Notes: generated by a model not told the origin, from the letters alone. A DNA stretch of 64,000 nt from Verrucomicrobium sp. BvORR034 (GCF_000739635.1 NZ_BATQ01000179.1:40943-104942), one strand, 5' to 3'. Shown: positions 55,401-64,000, counted from the stretch's first letter. Translations and numbers: made by a program.

Positions 55401-56174
55401 CTCCTCGAACGCCCCGCCCATCACCAGCGGCTCCGCATTCGTCACCGGCCCGCGCTCTGTGGAGTGGCCTGACTGCCAGCTCCCGGAGAAAGGGATGTTC
55501 CGCCCGTTTTGAAACGGCAGCAGGCTGGTGGGATCGCCAAAGGTGAAGGTGAGGCCGAACTGATGCCACACGTACGGCTCCAGCGGCATCTCCCCGCTCC
55601 ACCACTGGTGCCGCTTGCGCGGGGCCTTGGGGTCCTTAGTCTCGCTCGTGAAGGCAAAGCCCAGGTTGATGACGCGGCGCTCCGTCTTGCGCAGCACCAT
55701 CACGGCGTAGTTCAGGTCATCGTCCGGCTGGTTCGCCCGCTCCGGGTGCCCCTTGCTCAGCAGATACACCGGCTTGCCAACCGGCAGATCCTCCGCCGCC
55801 AGCCAGAACTCGACCGAGATGGAGTCGCCGTGGCGGAAATCCAGATTCAGCCCCGGCTGCGTGGCCGTGTTGGCACTGGCCAGCACCCTCGAGGGCGTGT
55901 CCGCCGCAAAGAACGCCGCCCGATTCCCCTTCCCAAAGGCCGGATACACCGGCGGCAGCGGCCCCTCCTCCAGCGGAGTCAGTTGCGGAGCGGAGGCGGG
56001 ATTCGCTTGATCAAAGGACTCCGCAAACAGCAGCACCGCCTTGGGCGAGGACGGGTTCGCATCCATCGCTACCGCCTGGGCTGCGATCAGCCAGCCCAAG
56101 GCCAGCGGCAACGCGCCCAAGCCAAGGGGGAACGACGACAAAAACGTGCGAGGGACGGAGACAGAGAAAGACAT
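52431..56174 (-). CDS. LamG + PSCyt1 + DUF1549 (PSCyt2) + DUF1553 (PSD1) protein
   Basis: 1247 aa from ATG 56174; a start at 56222 is open but precedes the signal peptide (LSSFPLGLGALPLALGWLIAAQAVA). An N-terminal LamG/concanavalin-like lectin domain occupies about residues 40-270. A planctomycete-type cytochrome c domain has heme motif CYDCH near residue 590. DUF1549 (LTFLRRITLDTVGVPPTEQE, then WMGYWQDVLAENPN) follows, with a second CARCH motif near residue 828. DUF1553 closes the protein (NRIWHRLMNRGLVTQPNDW). Predicted periplasmic or surface heme protein. It is the first gene of a two-gene operon with DUF1501. The family's substrate is unknown; the LamG domain hints at a glycan. Confidence 0.87.
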   Translation of the reverse strand: MSFSVSVPRTFLSSFPLGLGALPLALGWLIAAQAVAMDANPSSPKAVLLFAESFDQANPASAPQLTPLEEGPLPPVYPAFGKGNRAAFFAADTPSRVLASANTATQPGLNLDFRHGDSISVEFWLAAEDLPVGKPVYLLSKGHPERANQPDDDLNYAVMVLRKTERRVINLGFAFTSETKDPKAPRKRHQWWSGEMPLEPYVWHQFGLTFTFGDPTSLLPFQNGRNIPFSGSWQSGHSTERGPVTNAEPLVMGGAFEEKTKASYRGRIDQVSLYRGIKREHEFDRDYAIHTPVPVIDTQVLQQKPDHVRVELCSEGVPSRRQWPEQVLKATKVMDEDAFGFFELPYDYTKTGVRAARPAAQMLRASAAITFPKGKHRILLRARGVSRLMLDSKVVMETELQPTNLNGHHLTTEQEQYLDLGPDFRFAPPGNRERWGTFESDGVKPTLVVLETIFGTERPGLGETVVAWSREGEQSWQLVAPKRQVPYTDAGWAAYEVERRGHIAQINQDTRRAAFASQQPYWGKRRDTANQWLQSVPPVAVPALPQGYPAHNAIDHFIAAKIEAVKPAVQQAKQGKGPDYFKQIKPLLESRCYDCHKGGKAKGDLRLDLADSAHQGGESDGPAVVPGDVKSSSLIARIRSTDPDAVMPPHGSPLSEQEITLLEEWIKQGANWPELQVTQLELPPLADDLTFLRRITLDTVGVPPTEQEIRTYLSEAPEQRRSRAMQRLFADPRRADHWMGYWQDVLAENPNLLSGSLNNTGPFRFWLHEALVDDKPMDAIVTELIRMEGDANNGGPAGFGTAGQNDSPFAEKGLILAGAFLGVEMKCARCHDSPSHESKQEDLFKLAAMLNREPLVVPATSSVPMDKLSAGGRKPLIKVTLAPGTKVQPVWPFPQFVEAKAAEPLAENPQSSRDRLAAMITAPQNERFAQVIVNRIWHRLMNRGLVTQPNDWEKSEITHPQLLQWLAREFVRSGYSVNAVCQLIFESHAYQRQSSPLLKEPEALYVAPAPRTMSAEQVVDSLFSAAGKPFRVEELCFDLDGISNQRTMGQATRAWMLTSTSNERDRPSLTLPRVQAVLTVLESFGWRGARQSPVTVRESAPNVLQPAVLANGTMSAWVTRLSEEHEMVPLALEAQSPEELVKRVYLRLLTREPAAKELEEGVALLRPGFEERAQTAPPAVDKGKRKRSLYVTWSNHLDGPANALASDIESAARRGDPATTRLQSVWREAMEDFLWMMINKPEAIHIR

Positions 56175-56240
56175 GAAGAAACCGCAACGCACCTCATCAG
56201 AAAAATCCCTCACCACTAACACTTATGGGGGATGTTTTGA

Positions 56241-56298
56241 CCCACTTCGTGGGAGACAGAAGACTTGAAGACGAAAGACAGAAGACATGAGCTCGCGC
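56241..56298 (+). repeat. Intergenic repeat module A, copy 6
   Basis: CCCAC-TTC-GTGGG hairpin at 56241-56253 (both arms changed together from CCCGC/GCGGG, so pairing is kept), then AGACAGAAGACTTGAAGACG and AAAGACAGAAGACATGAGCT. It lies in the divergent gap between the DUF1553 gene and the PQQ gene. Confidence 0.8.
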
Positions 56299-56334
56299 AC
56301 CCAAGGACACGCCCAACGGAGCAACCCTGTAGCG

Positions 56335-56372
56335 CAGATTGGCAATCTGCTGTGCCGCCGATTGGCAATCGG
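56335..56372 (+). repeat. Two tandem palindromes in the divergent promoter region
   Basis: CAGATTGGCAATCTG at 56335-56349 and CCGATTGGCAATCGG at 56358-56372 share the loop GGC and differ by compensating base changes in the stem. A dispersed palindromic element or an operator pair. The rest of 56175-56595 has no gene; it also holds a fragment of module B (about 56435-56452, reversed) and the TTTGTGCCTTCGTGCC repeat at 56489. Confidence 0.65.
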
Positions 56373-56595
56373 CCGCTCCGCTCCAAGCGTCCCATGACGA
56401 CGCGATCCGACCCGACCTCCAAGCGCCAGCTCAGTGCGAAGCTGTTCGGAGTCCAAACAGAGCCCCGCCAGCCACATCAGGAGCCCCCTTTGTGCCTTCG
56501 TGCCTTTGTGTGAGGCTTGAGAAACCCCCGCACCTCACGACGTACCTGCATTCCCTGCCTCGCCTCGCCTCTCCCCGTCCCGTCCCTCCCGCTGC

Positions 56596-57843
56596 ATGAA
56601 CCCGTCCCCCTCCACTCCCACCCGCGCCTTTCTCGCGCTCGCGATCGCCGTCCTCATCACCACGCCGTGCTCCGCCGCGGACTGGCCTGCCTGGCGGGGT
56701 CCGACGATGGACGGCCATGCGGCCGCGGGGCAAAAGCCGCCGCTGAAATGGAGCGAGAGCGAAGGCGTGCTGTGGAAGACCCCGGTGCGCGGGCGAGGGC
56801 ATGGCTCACCTACCGTCGTGGGCGGACACGTTTATCTGGCCACGGCGGACCTGGAGACTGAGGAGCAACTCGTGATCTGTCATGACCGCGCCACGGGCAA
56901 GAAACTCTGGGAAACCGTGGTCCATCGGGAGAATCTGAATACCAAGGGGCACCGCATCGCCTCCCAGGCCTCTTCCGATGTGGTCAGCGATGGCGAGCGC
57001 TTGTACGTGAACTTCCTCAACAACGGCGCCATCTACACCACGGCGCTTGATGCCACGGGGAAACAGCTCTGGCAGCGCCGCGTCTCTGACTTTCAGGTGC
57101 ATCAGGGCTTCGGCTCTTCACCCGTCCTCTACCAGTCCATCGTGCTCGTCTCCGCCGACCATCGGGGCGGTGGCAAGCTCACAGGCCTCAACAAGATTAC
57201 CGGCGAGATCGTGTGGCAGCAGGACCGGCCTCCGGTGGCCAACTACGCCTCGCCCGCTGTCGTTCACGCCGCGGGAAAGACGCAGGCCGTGCTCGCCGGG
57301 TGCAACAAGGTGGAGAGCTTTGACCCGCTGACCGGCAAGAAATTGTGGAGCATCGACGGGAGCACCGAGGAGACCGTGCTCACCGCCGTCACCGATGGCA
57401 GCCGCGTCTTCATCGGGGGCGGTTATCCCAAGAACCACACCATGGCCATCGAAGCCGACGGCTCCGGCAAGATCGCGTGGGAGAACACCACACGCGCCTA
57501 TGTGCCCTCCATGCTCATGAAGGATGGACACCTCTTCGCCGTGCTCGATACCGGCCGGGCCGTGTGCTGGAAGGCTGACACCGGAGAAGAGCGCTGGTCA
57601 GAAAAGGTGGACCGCGAATTCTATGGTTCCCCGGTGATGGTTGACTCACGCGTCTATGTCACCAGCAAAGCGGGCGTCACCTCCGTGTTCGAAGCCACGC
57701 CGGAGAAGTTCGCCCTGCTCGCGCAAAACACACTCGGCGATGAATCCTTCAGCACCCCGGCCATCTGCGACAACCGCATCTACATCCGCTCGGCGAAGAC
57801 TGAGCCGAATCGGCAGGAGTATTTGTGGTGCGTGGGCAAGTGA
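56596..57843 (+). CDS. Secreted PQQ-like beta-propeller (BamB-type WD40-like) protein
   Basis: 415 aa, the only plus-strand gene. Signal peptide about residues 1-28 (AFLALAIAVLITTPCSA), then ADWPAWRGP, the standard opening of Planctomycete/Verrucomicrobia PQQ-like repeat proteins. Blades follow: CHDRATGKKLWE, LDATGKQLWQ, LNKITGEIVWQ, FDPLTGKKLWS, IEADGSGKIAWE and WKADTGEERWS, each with the tryptophan-docking D..G...W pattern. Predicted 7- or 8-bladed periplasmic propeller. No heme or metal motif, so it may be a protein-interaction module rather than a dehydrogenase. Divergent from the DUF1553 gene, and often near such genes in related genomes. The stop codon is followed at once by module A. 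Confidence 0.88.
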   Translation: MNPSPSTPTRAFLALAIAVLITTPCSAADWPAWRGPTMDGHAAAGQKPPLKWSESEGVLWKTPVRGRGHGSPTVVGGHVYLATADLETEEQLVICHDRATGKKLWETVVHRENLNTKGHRIASQASSDVVSDGERLYVNFLNNGAIYTTALDATGKQLWQRRVSDFQVHQGFGSSPVLYQSIVLVSADHRGGGKLTGLNKITGEIVWQQDRPPVANYASPAVVHAAGKTQAVLAGCNKVESFDPLTGKKLWSIDGSTEETVLTAVTDGSRVFIGGGYPKNHTMAIEADGSGKIAWENTTRAYVPSMLMKDGHLFAVLDTGRAVCWKADTGEERWSEKVDREFYGSPVMVDSRVYVTSKAGVTSVFEATPEKFALLAQNTLGDESFSTPAICDNRIYIRSAKTEPNRQEYLWCVGK

Positions 57844-57868
57844 AAGACACAAGACCTGAGCTGTCGCA
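57843..57868 (+). repeat. Intergenic repeat module A tail, copy 7 (no hairpin)
   Basis: AAAGACACAAGACCTGAGCT, then GTCGC. It begins at the PQQ gene's stop codon and lacks the hairpin part. At about 57897-57915 GACTGAGCGGGGCTGG repeats a piece also at 50787-50802. Confidence 0.7.
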
Positions 57869-57976
57869 CGAAGTGGTGTGCCCTGAGGATCTGGGCACCG
57901 CGGGTACGGCGACTGAGCGGGGCTGGGAACCGCCGCCTCCTTTGTGGTCAACGCTACGCTGATCGCGGTCAGCTAT

Positions 57977-58020
57977 GCGGGAACTCATGTCTTGCAGTCT
58001 GATGTCTCCCGCGCAGCGGG
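57977..58020 (-). repeat. Intergenic repeat module A, copy 8
   Basis: CCCGC-TGC-GCGGG hairpin (58008-58020), then AGACATCAGACTGCAAGACA and TGAGTTCCCGC on the minus strand, about 70 bases after the giant gene's stop. The two convergent genes here each have a module A copy pointing away from their 3' ends. No gene in 57844-58088. Confidence 0.8.
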
Positions 58021-58088
58021 TCTCCGAGCAGGCTGCCCCATGCTCTTCACCTAATTCAAACCGATGATCCGCAGCTCAATGACCCACT

Positions 58089-61000
58089 TTATGTTTTGGA
58101 GTTTGACTTGCGGCGGCGCAGAAGGAGGCACAGTGCGCCCAACAGCATCAGGCCGGCACGACCGGGCTCGGGTACAATGCTCACCACGCCATCCGTGTAG
58201 AGTTTGCTGAAGTCCCAGGTGTAGCCTGAACCCTGGATCACATTGGCAAAGCTGCTTCCAATCGTGAATGTTGTCTGGGACCCTGAGGTGAAGGTCACGC
58301 CAGTCCAGTCGACGAGTTTCCACGAATCCCCGAAGGTCCAGTTGGCGATGAGGTTGGGATTGGCAATGTCCAGGGTGACTCCAGTGCCCAAGGTGAGCTG
58401 ACCGTTGAGATCAAGATGGTCTGAGCTGTTGGTGCCGCCGGTGCCTGCAGAAGTCAGGTCAAAGGCGAGGGAGCTGCCGGTGTTAAAGACCAGCGCTCCG
58501 CTACCGTTTGTCGTGACAGTGAGCGTGGCAGCTTGGGCGGTGGTCAGGGTGGAGTCGCCCACGGCGAGAGTGCCGTTGACGGTGATGCTCTGCCCTGCGG
58601 CGGGGGTGATGAATCCTGAACCTCCCAACGTGGCACCAGATGCCACGGTAAAGGCACCACCTCCAGAGTTCGTACCATTTACCAGCAGAGTGCCTGCAGA
58701 GACGGTGGTGCCGCCCGTGTAGGTGTTGGTCCCCTCCAGCTTGAGGGTTTTGCCGGCGCTGGTTTTCACCAAAGCGTCGCCGCCATTGATCTGGGCCACG
58801 TTCTTGAGGGTGCCGCTGGAGAAGTTGAGCACATTGATCTTGCTCGCTGCGGTGCCGATGGCATTTCCCGTCATGTCGAGCGTGCCGCCATCGAGGTTGA
58901 TGGTGGCGCTGGTCGTGCCGGGGCCGCCTTCACGAACGATGTTGCCGCGGACGGTGAGGAGGGAGCTGTCCAAAATGTTGATCTGGGCCTGCGCCGTGGA
59001 TTTGCTGTTGCCGCTCGTGGCCTGCGCCGCGCCCGCCATGCTGATGGCCGTGCCACCGGCTGCCGCCTTGACCTCCACCGAGGCGTTGCCCGTGATATTC
59101 AGAGTGACGTTGGCGATGCGTTCCTTGCCCACATCCTGGCCGGACACGGTCGCGCCGGTCACTCTGGCCATGGCCAGGATGCCCTGCTGGATGACGGTGG
59201 TACCGCCGCTCAGGTTCATGGTCACAAGGGTGTCCCGCAGGGAGGCGGCACCATTTCCGCTGGTGTTAAGGCCACGAACTCCCATCGTCAGAGTGTTCAT
59301 GTCCATCGTGCCGGCACTGAAGGAGAAAACGGCCGAGGAGGTGCTGCCACGAGGCTGGGTCCCGATGTTGACATCACTGAGCAGCAGGTTGGCCGTGTGG
59401 CCGCTGAGATCAAAGATGTTGGTCACCCCGGTGCCTCCCGTGCTTGCATCACCCGTAGCGATGTTCAGCGCGGTGCGCGAGCCTGCCGAGATGCCAGAAA
59501 TGGCGACGGTGCCTCCCGCGTCGGCAAACGAAAAGGAGCCGCGGTCGCGGCCTCCCGTACCAACGTTCAGCGTGTTCACCCGCAAGACGTTGGTCCCGCC
59601 GCCCAGCACCATCGAATGGGTGGCCCCCGAGGAGCCGCCACCGACGTTGACGGTCCCCGCGGTGATGTCGTTGTTCTGCGCCAGGATGATCGAAGAGTCC
59701 CGGTTCGTGGACTGGTTGTCGCCCTGGCCGATGGAGATCGACCCGGAGGCCCCCAGATTGGCGGTGAACGAGTTGAGGGCGGAAAGGTCCATGATCGCCT
59801 TCGTGGTAATGTTGGTCCCGGTGGCGACCGCCACACGGATCGTGCCCCCATTGTTGTTGACCACCAAGTTGCCTCCTCCAGTGACGTTGAGGCGGGTGGT
59901 CGCATTGTTGAACGCGCTTGTGGAAGCGGTTGGACCCACTTGGATGTTGCCATTGACGGTGAGGGTCTTGCCGGCGCTGACCACAATCTCGTTAACGCTG
60001 GCCTCCGTTGTGGTGTTGACGTTGAGCCCTGCAATGGCCTGGTTGAATCCGGTCAGATCCAGTTTAGCCGAAGAGGTGCCTTCACCCATCACCACCACCG
60101 TGCCGGTGGGCAGGGCGTTGTCCACACCTGTCGTGACAGAGCCCGCATTGATGGCGGTGCCACCCGTATAGGAACTCTGACCATTGAGGCGCACATCTCC
60201 TGTTGTTGTCTTCGTGACTGGCCCAGCGCCGGTGAGGGAGATGTCCACCACACCGCTGCGGAGGGCAAAGCCAGCCGTGGTGCCCAAGGCTGAACCTGCT
60301 CCGCCCGTGATCAGGCCGCCGTCCAGAGTGACTGACCGCACCGAGTCAACAAACCCGTTAAGATCGAGAACTCCTCCTGCGTTCACGGTCACGCTGGACT
60401 CAAAGCCAACTTGGTTGGATGCCAGCCAGCGAACCGTGTCCGTACCGGTCCCGTCACCCACGAGCAGATCCCAACGGACGGCATCCACGCCTGCTGTCTT
60501 GTTAAGGGCGAGAACCCCACCATACACCCGCGTGGTGCCAGAGTGGGTATTGGCGACGGTGCCACCGAGGGTCAGGGTACCGGCGCCGGTTTTCGTCAGT
60601 TCCAGCGTGGGCAGAGATCCGCCATTGCGAATGACTCCGTTGAAGGTGCTGCTCACATCACCCGCGCCCACAGTCAGCAGGGACACCGTCCCATCGGCCA
60701 GGTTTTCCACCGCGCCCGTCCCTTGCAGTCCCGCGATGGTTTCGCTGAATCCATTCAAGGTGAGCACCCCATTGCTGTTCAGCGTCACCAGTGACGCGTC
60801 GGCGATCTGGTCTGAGGCAAACATCCGCACCCGCACCGTGCCCGGCCCTCCGGACTGCCCCACCACGAGGTTGCCGGTGATGGCATTGATGCCAGGGGAC
60901 TTGGCCAGTTCCACCTCGCCACCCAGGACCTGGGCGGTGCCAGTGTAGGTGTTGGCCATGATCCCGGAGAGGCGGAGGATGCCGTCTCCCGTCTTGGTCC

Positions 61001-64000
61001 AGCCGTTGCCTGCCAGGATCCATGACAGGTCCAGGCGGGTGCCGGTTGCGGTGTCGATCTCAGGGGCGGAGTGGGCCAGGTTCACCGTGGTGCGCAGGGT
61101 GACATTCTGAGAGCCCGCAGCGAGCGAGATGGCATCCTGGCTGTTGATCTGGAGGGTGTAGGTGGAGTCATCGAGCAGCAGGGGGGAGGCTGTATCCTCG
61201 AACTCCAGGGAACCCACGCTCATATTGGCCCCCAGCCGCATGTTGTCGCGGTTCTGTGCGCCGGAGGCAGAGAAGTGAATCTTCGTGGTGGAACCAGGCA
61301 CCAGGGAGGTGTTGTGCTCCGGGAGCCCGGCCTGGTTGGTGACCCAGTTGCTCAGGGTGGAGCCGTTGGACACTGCCCACACATTGCCCAATCCAGAGCC
61401 GTAACCGCCCTTCCACCAGAGCTCCGTGGGGATGGAGCCAGCGCCAAGCACGGTGAGGTTCAGGAATACACTCGTGGCCGTGGAGCCCACACTGTTCACC
61501 GTGAAGTTGGTGGCATTGTAGTAGTTGCCCACCGTGTAGGTGGCGCCGTTCAGGGTGCCAGTGAGGGACTTGATGACGTCCAGATTGTAAGTTCCCGGTG
61601 TCGCTGGCAGACCTGGCACGCCGTGGAAATCCACCACAATGGAACCGGTGGCGGACGCGGCACCTTGCACGTCGATGAGATTCCCCACGGAGACGCCGAT
61701 GGTGGCGCCGTTCTCCAGAACCAGATCATGCAGAACGAGGTTGCTCCCCGCTGCGGCGGCACTGAACTGGAACGCTGCCCCGGAGGCCACGGTCACCCCC
61801 GCGCTGTCGCGCAAGTTGTTTGTCTGCGTGGCGATGACGGTGCCGGCGTTTACCATGGTCCGACCGGTGTAGGTGTTCAGCCCCTGTAGTTCCAACACGC
61901 CGCTGGTGGATTTTACGAGATTGCCGCCTCCGTTGAGGTTGCCCAGGTTGCGCAGCACCCCGGCTTGGGCGTTGAGGTTGACGATGTTGGTGGCTGCCCC
62001 AATGAGATGGCCATTCATATCCAGGATGCCGCCATTGAGATTGATCGTGGCGGTGGAGGTGCCTGCGCCGCCGACTTTCACAATGTCTCCCAGTATGGAG
62101 ACTTCCGCATTGGTGGTGAGATTGATCGTGGCGTTCGTCAGGGAGTTTGCGATCTCCGACTTCGCCATCTGGATGGCCACGCCACCCGTCTGACCAATGG
62201 TCACCTTGGCCCCGCCGCCGATGTTCAGGGTGGCATTGATCGTGTGGATTCTCGTGGTGTCTTCCGTACCGGAACTGATCCGGCTCACGGCTCCCATGGC
62301 CAGGATCCCCTCACTCATGTTCACCGTGCCGCCGCCGATGTTGAACTCCGCATCTGTGCTCCGGTCAGCCGCGCCGTTGGTGTTGTTCGCCGTCGTTCTC
62401 GTGCCCAGAGTCAGGTTCAGGAGGTCGAGCTTGCCCTGGTCAAATGAGAAATAACTTTTGTAATTGGTGGCGCGGGTCGCCTGTGTTCCCACTTGCACCG
62501 CTCCCAGGTAGAGATCCACGTCGTGGCCGCGAACGTCGAAGTGGTTCACGTTGTTGCCGCTTGAGCTGCCGGTGTTGCCGCTGCCGCCGCCCACAATCAG
62601 GGCCGCGCGGGAGACGCCATCGGCAGCCCGGATCACCAGCGTGCCACTGGCACTCTGGAACGCCAGCTTGCCGAAGTCACGTGAGCCCGTGCCCAGATTG
62701 ATGGCGTCCACATTGAGGGTGGTTCGTCCGGTTCCGAGAAATACTGCATTGGTGTAGTCGTCCGCGCCGGCCATCTGGCCACCGCCACCGATGGTGAGCG
62801 TCTTGGCAGTGATGGTGGTGGTCTTTGCTGTGTAGAACTCCGACCTGGCGTTGGTCGATGCGGACGAGTTGTTGCTCACCTGGACGAGGCCGTTGGTGGT
62901 GTTGAGCATGATGTTCAGCGTTTCCAGATCCCGGAAGTCTGCCACCACGTTGTTTCCAGCACCCGCAGTGCTGCCGGTGTAGCCGCCGATGACGACCGAC
63001 GCGCCGCTGGCAGCGTTCGTGATGTTCATCGTCCCTGCGCCCGAGGCGTTGAAGAGTGTGGTCGTGAGAGCGCCCGCGTTCGAGCCGATTCGCACCGCAC
63101 CATTGATGTTCAACGACTGGCCGGCTCCAATGAGCACGCGGCTGACATTGGTGGTCGAGTTCGTCTGGGCCACCATGGAGGTGAAGGTGCCGTTGGCGGT
63201 GGTCAGGTCCAGCGTGCCTGCAGTGGCGGTGGTGCTGGTGTTGCCGAACTGGAGCTGTGAGGAGAGGCTCTGGTTGCTGCCAAACTTGAGGGTGCCATTT
63301 GCGATGGCTGTGGCCCCGGTGAAGCTGTTCGCGCCGGAGAGGGTCAGGGTGCCTGTGCCCAGCTTGGTGAGGGCGACGATCATGTTGGTGTTGGTGCCAT
63401 TGGAGATATTCCCCGCGAACTCAGAACTCTCATTGCCAGCACCGACGCCAAACACAGCGGTGCCTGCGGTGGAGCTGGTGACGGTGCCTGCGCCCGTCAA
63501 TCCGCCGATGGTTTCATTGCGCGCCTTCAGGTCCAGCGTGTTCCCGGCGTAGATTGTGACATCAACACCGTCTGCAATCTGCTCAGCAGCATTCAATGCC
63601 ACCGTGGCCCGGAGCGTTCCCACAGAGGGAACCTCTTCACCAATGATCAGCTCGGAGCCCGAGATGGCGGCCTGACCGGCCGTCTTGCCCAGGTTCAGCG
63701 TGCCCTGCTCAATGCGGGTGACGCCGGTGAAGGTATTTGCCTCTGCACCCGTGATGTTGAGCACACCAGCGCCTCGCTTCGTGAAGCCGTTCCCGCTCAA
63801 CACGCCGGCGAGGTTGATCGTGCCCAGTCCCAGCTGGGTACCGTCCGTCATGCCGGTGGTGATGAGGGGAGTGGCCGAGGCAAGATTGACGTCAGCGTTG
63901 AGCGTGAGCGCCCCGGCATTGTGCGCCACAAAGATGGAGGGCGTGCTGGCGGCAGAATCGCCCCCGACGATGGTGAGAAGATAACCGTCATCATTAAGCG
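58089..64000 (-). CDS. Giant PEP-CTERM protein with beta-strand repeats, 3' 1969 codons (5' end outside window)
   Basis: The frame is open to the window's right edge, so the GTG at 63929 is not the true start. Visible part: 1969 residues. Beta-strand repeats of the type FTKRGAGVLNITGAEANTFTG recur. A long block (about 62000-63200) rich in NVDAINLGTGSRDFG and FDVRGHDVDLYLG motifs is echoed in a second block near 58900-59900 (RVNTLNVGTGGRDRG, FDLSGHTANLLL), so a roughly 400-residue unit occurs twice. A W-rich start-like block (ELWWKGGYGSGLGNVW) lies between them near 61400. The C-terminus is the best PEP-CTERM in the window: TDGVVSIVPEPGRAG, a leucine-rich helix and LRRRKSNSKT. It differs from the two operon giants in sequence, so it is a separate family member. 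Surface or matrix role inferred. Confidence 0.87.
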   Translation of the reverse strand, partial: LNDDGYLLTIVGGDSAASTPSIFVAHNAGALTLNADVNLASATPLITTGMTDGTQLGLGTINLAGVLSGNGFTKRGAGVLNITGAEANTFTGVTRIEQGTLNLGKTAGQAAISGSELIIGEEVPSVGTLRATVALNAAEQIADGVDVTIYAGNTLDLKARNETIGGLTGAGTVTSSTAGTAVFGVGAGNESSEFAGNISNGTNTNMIVALTKLGTGTLTLSGANSFTGATAIANGTLKFGSNQSLSSQLQFGNTSTTATAGTLDLTTANGTFTSMVAQTNSTTNVSRVLIGAGQSLNINGAVRIGSNAGALTTTLFNASGAGTMNITNAASGASVVIGGYTGSTAGAGNNVVADFRDLETLNIMLNTTNGLVQVSNNSSASTNARSEFYTAKTTTITAKTLTIGGGGQMAGADDYTNAVFLGTGRTTLNVDAINLGTGSRDFGKLAFQSASGTLVIRAADGVSRAALIVGGGSGNTGSSSGNNVNHFDVRGHDVDLYLGAVQVGTQATRATNYKSYFSFDQGKLDLLNLTLGTRTTANNTNGAADRSTDAEFNIGGGTVNMSEGILAMGAVSRISSGTEDTTRIHTINATLNIGGGAKVTIGQTGGVAIQMAKSEIANSLTNATINLTTNAEVSILGDIVKVGGAGTSTATINLNGGILDMNGHLIGAATNIVNLNAQAGVLRNLGNLNGGGNLVKSTSGVLELQGLNTYTGRTMVNAGTVIATQTNNLRDSAGVTVASGAAFQFSAAAAGSNLVLHDLVLENGATIGVSVGNLIDVQGAASATGSIVVDFHGVPGLPATPGTYNLDVIKSLTGTLNGATYTVGNYYNATNFTVNSVGSTATSVFLNLTVLGAGSIPTELWWKGGYGSGLGNVWAVSNGSTLSNWVTNQAGLPEHNTSLVPGSTTKIHFSASGAQNRDNMRLGANMSVGSLEFEDTASPLLLDDSTYTLQINSQDAISLAAGSQNVTLRTTVNLAHSAPEIDTATGTRLDLSWILAGNGWTKTGDGILRLSGIMANTYTGTAQVLGGEVELAKSPGINAITGNLVVGQSGGPGTVRVRMFASDQIADASLVTLNSNGVLTLNGFSETIAGLQGTGAVENLADGTVSLLTVGAGDVSSTFNGVIRNGGSLPTLELTKTGAGTLTLGGTVANTHSGTTRVYGGVLALNKTAGVDAVRWDLLVGDGTGTDTVRWLASNQVGFESSVTVNAGGVLDLNGFVDSVRSVTLDGGLITGGAGSALGTTAGFALRSGVVDISLTGAGPVTKTTTGDVRLNGQSSYTGGTAINAGSVTTGVDNALPTGTVVVMGEGTSSAKLDLTGFNQAIAGLNVNTTTEASVNEIVVSAGKTLTVNGNIQVGPTASTSAFNNATTRLNVTGGGNLVVNNNGGTIRVAVATGTNITTKAIMDLSALNSFTANLGASGSISIGQGDNQSTNRDSSIILAQNNDITAGTVNVGGGSSGATHSMVLGGGTNVLRVNTLNVGTGGRDRGSFSFADAGGTVAISGISAGSRTALNIATGDASTGGTGVTNIFDLSGHTANLLLSDVNIGTQPRGSTSSAVFSFSAGTMDMNTLTMGVRGLNTSGNGAASLRDTLVTMNLSGGTTVIQQGILAMARVTGATVSGQDVGKERIANVTLNITGNASVEVKAAAGGTAISMAGAAQATSGNSKSTAQAQINILDSSLLTVRGNIVREGGPGTTSATINLDGGTLDMTGNAIGTAASKINVLNFSSGTLKNVAQINGGDALVKTSAGKTLKLEGTNTYTGGTTVSAGTLLVNGTNSGGGAFTVASGATLGGSGFITPAAGQSITVNGTLAVGDSTLTTAQAATLTVTTNGSGALVFNTGSSLAFDLTSAGTGGTNSSDHLDLNGQLTLGTGVTLDIANPNLIANWTFGDSWKLVDWTGVTFTSGSQTTFTIGSSFANVIQGSGYTWDFSKLYTDGVVSIVPEPGRAGLMLLGALCLLLRRRKSNSKT

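Overview
The window looks like the chromosome of a Verrucomicrobiales bacterium (Verrucomicrobium/Roseimicrobium/Prosthecobacter relatives). The reasons are: GC-rich sequence; two four-gene pseudopilin-like cassettes that match my memory of the TIGRFAM 'Verru_Chthon cassette' families A-D; very large glycine/serine/threonine-rich proteins built of autotransporter-associated beta-strand repeats and ending in PEP-CTERM anchors; and a PSCyt/DUF1549-DUF1553 plus DUF1501 gene pair typical of Planctomycetes and Verrucomicrobia. All genes but one are on the minus strand, so transcription runs from high to low coordinates.

Layout, left to right. 1-4531: cassette 1, a 753-aa PEP-CTERM beta-strand-repeat protein followed by pseudopilin-like proteins D, B, C and the first 33 codons of A. 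4736-9162: a pectin operon (PL4 rhamnogalacturonan lyase, CE12-type rhamnogalacturonan acetylesterase, PL9 pectate lyase) closed by an intrinsic terminator. A nearly identical 24-base element lies upstream of both the pectin operon and the cassette 1 operon. 10014-13501: a beta-propeller sensor kinase and its NarL-type response regulator. 13856-19743: an EEP-family phosphodiesterase, a family-2 glycosyltransferase, a second NarL-type regulator and a soluble PAS-GAF-PAS hybrid histidine kinase.

19891-49862: one apparent six-gene, 30-kb operon: cassette 2 in order A-B-C-D, then two giant PEP-CTERM proteins of 3967 and 3624 aa, then a strong hairpin terminator. 49863-51092: a 1.2-kb noncoding stretch. 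51093-56174: a DUF1501 protein and a cytochrome-like DUF1549/DUF1553 protein. 56596-57843: a PQQ-type beta-propeller protein, the only plus-strand gene. 58089-64000: the C-terminal 1969 residues of a third giant PEP-CTERM protein, running off the window.

How the genes may work together (inference): the propeller kinase/regulator pair may sense pectin fragments and control both the secreted pectin enzymes and a surface structure made of a PEP-CTERM protein plus a pseudopilus-like cassette. The 30-kb operon pairs the same kind of cassette with two giant surface proteins. Each giant reads as three former PEP-CTERM proteins joined end to end, with only the last anchor kept. The gaps between genes carry a mosaic of short hairpin repeats in three modules, and in two places a repeat supplies the C-terminus of the adjacent protein.
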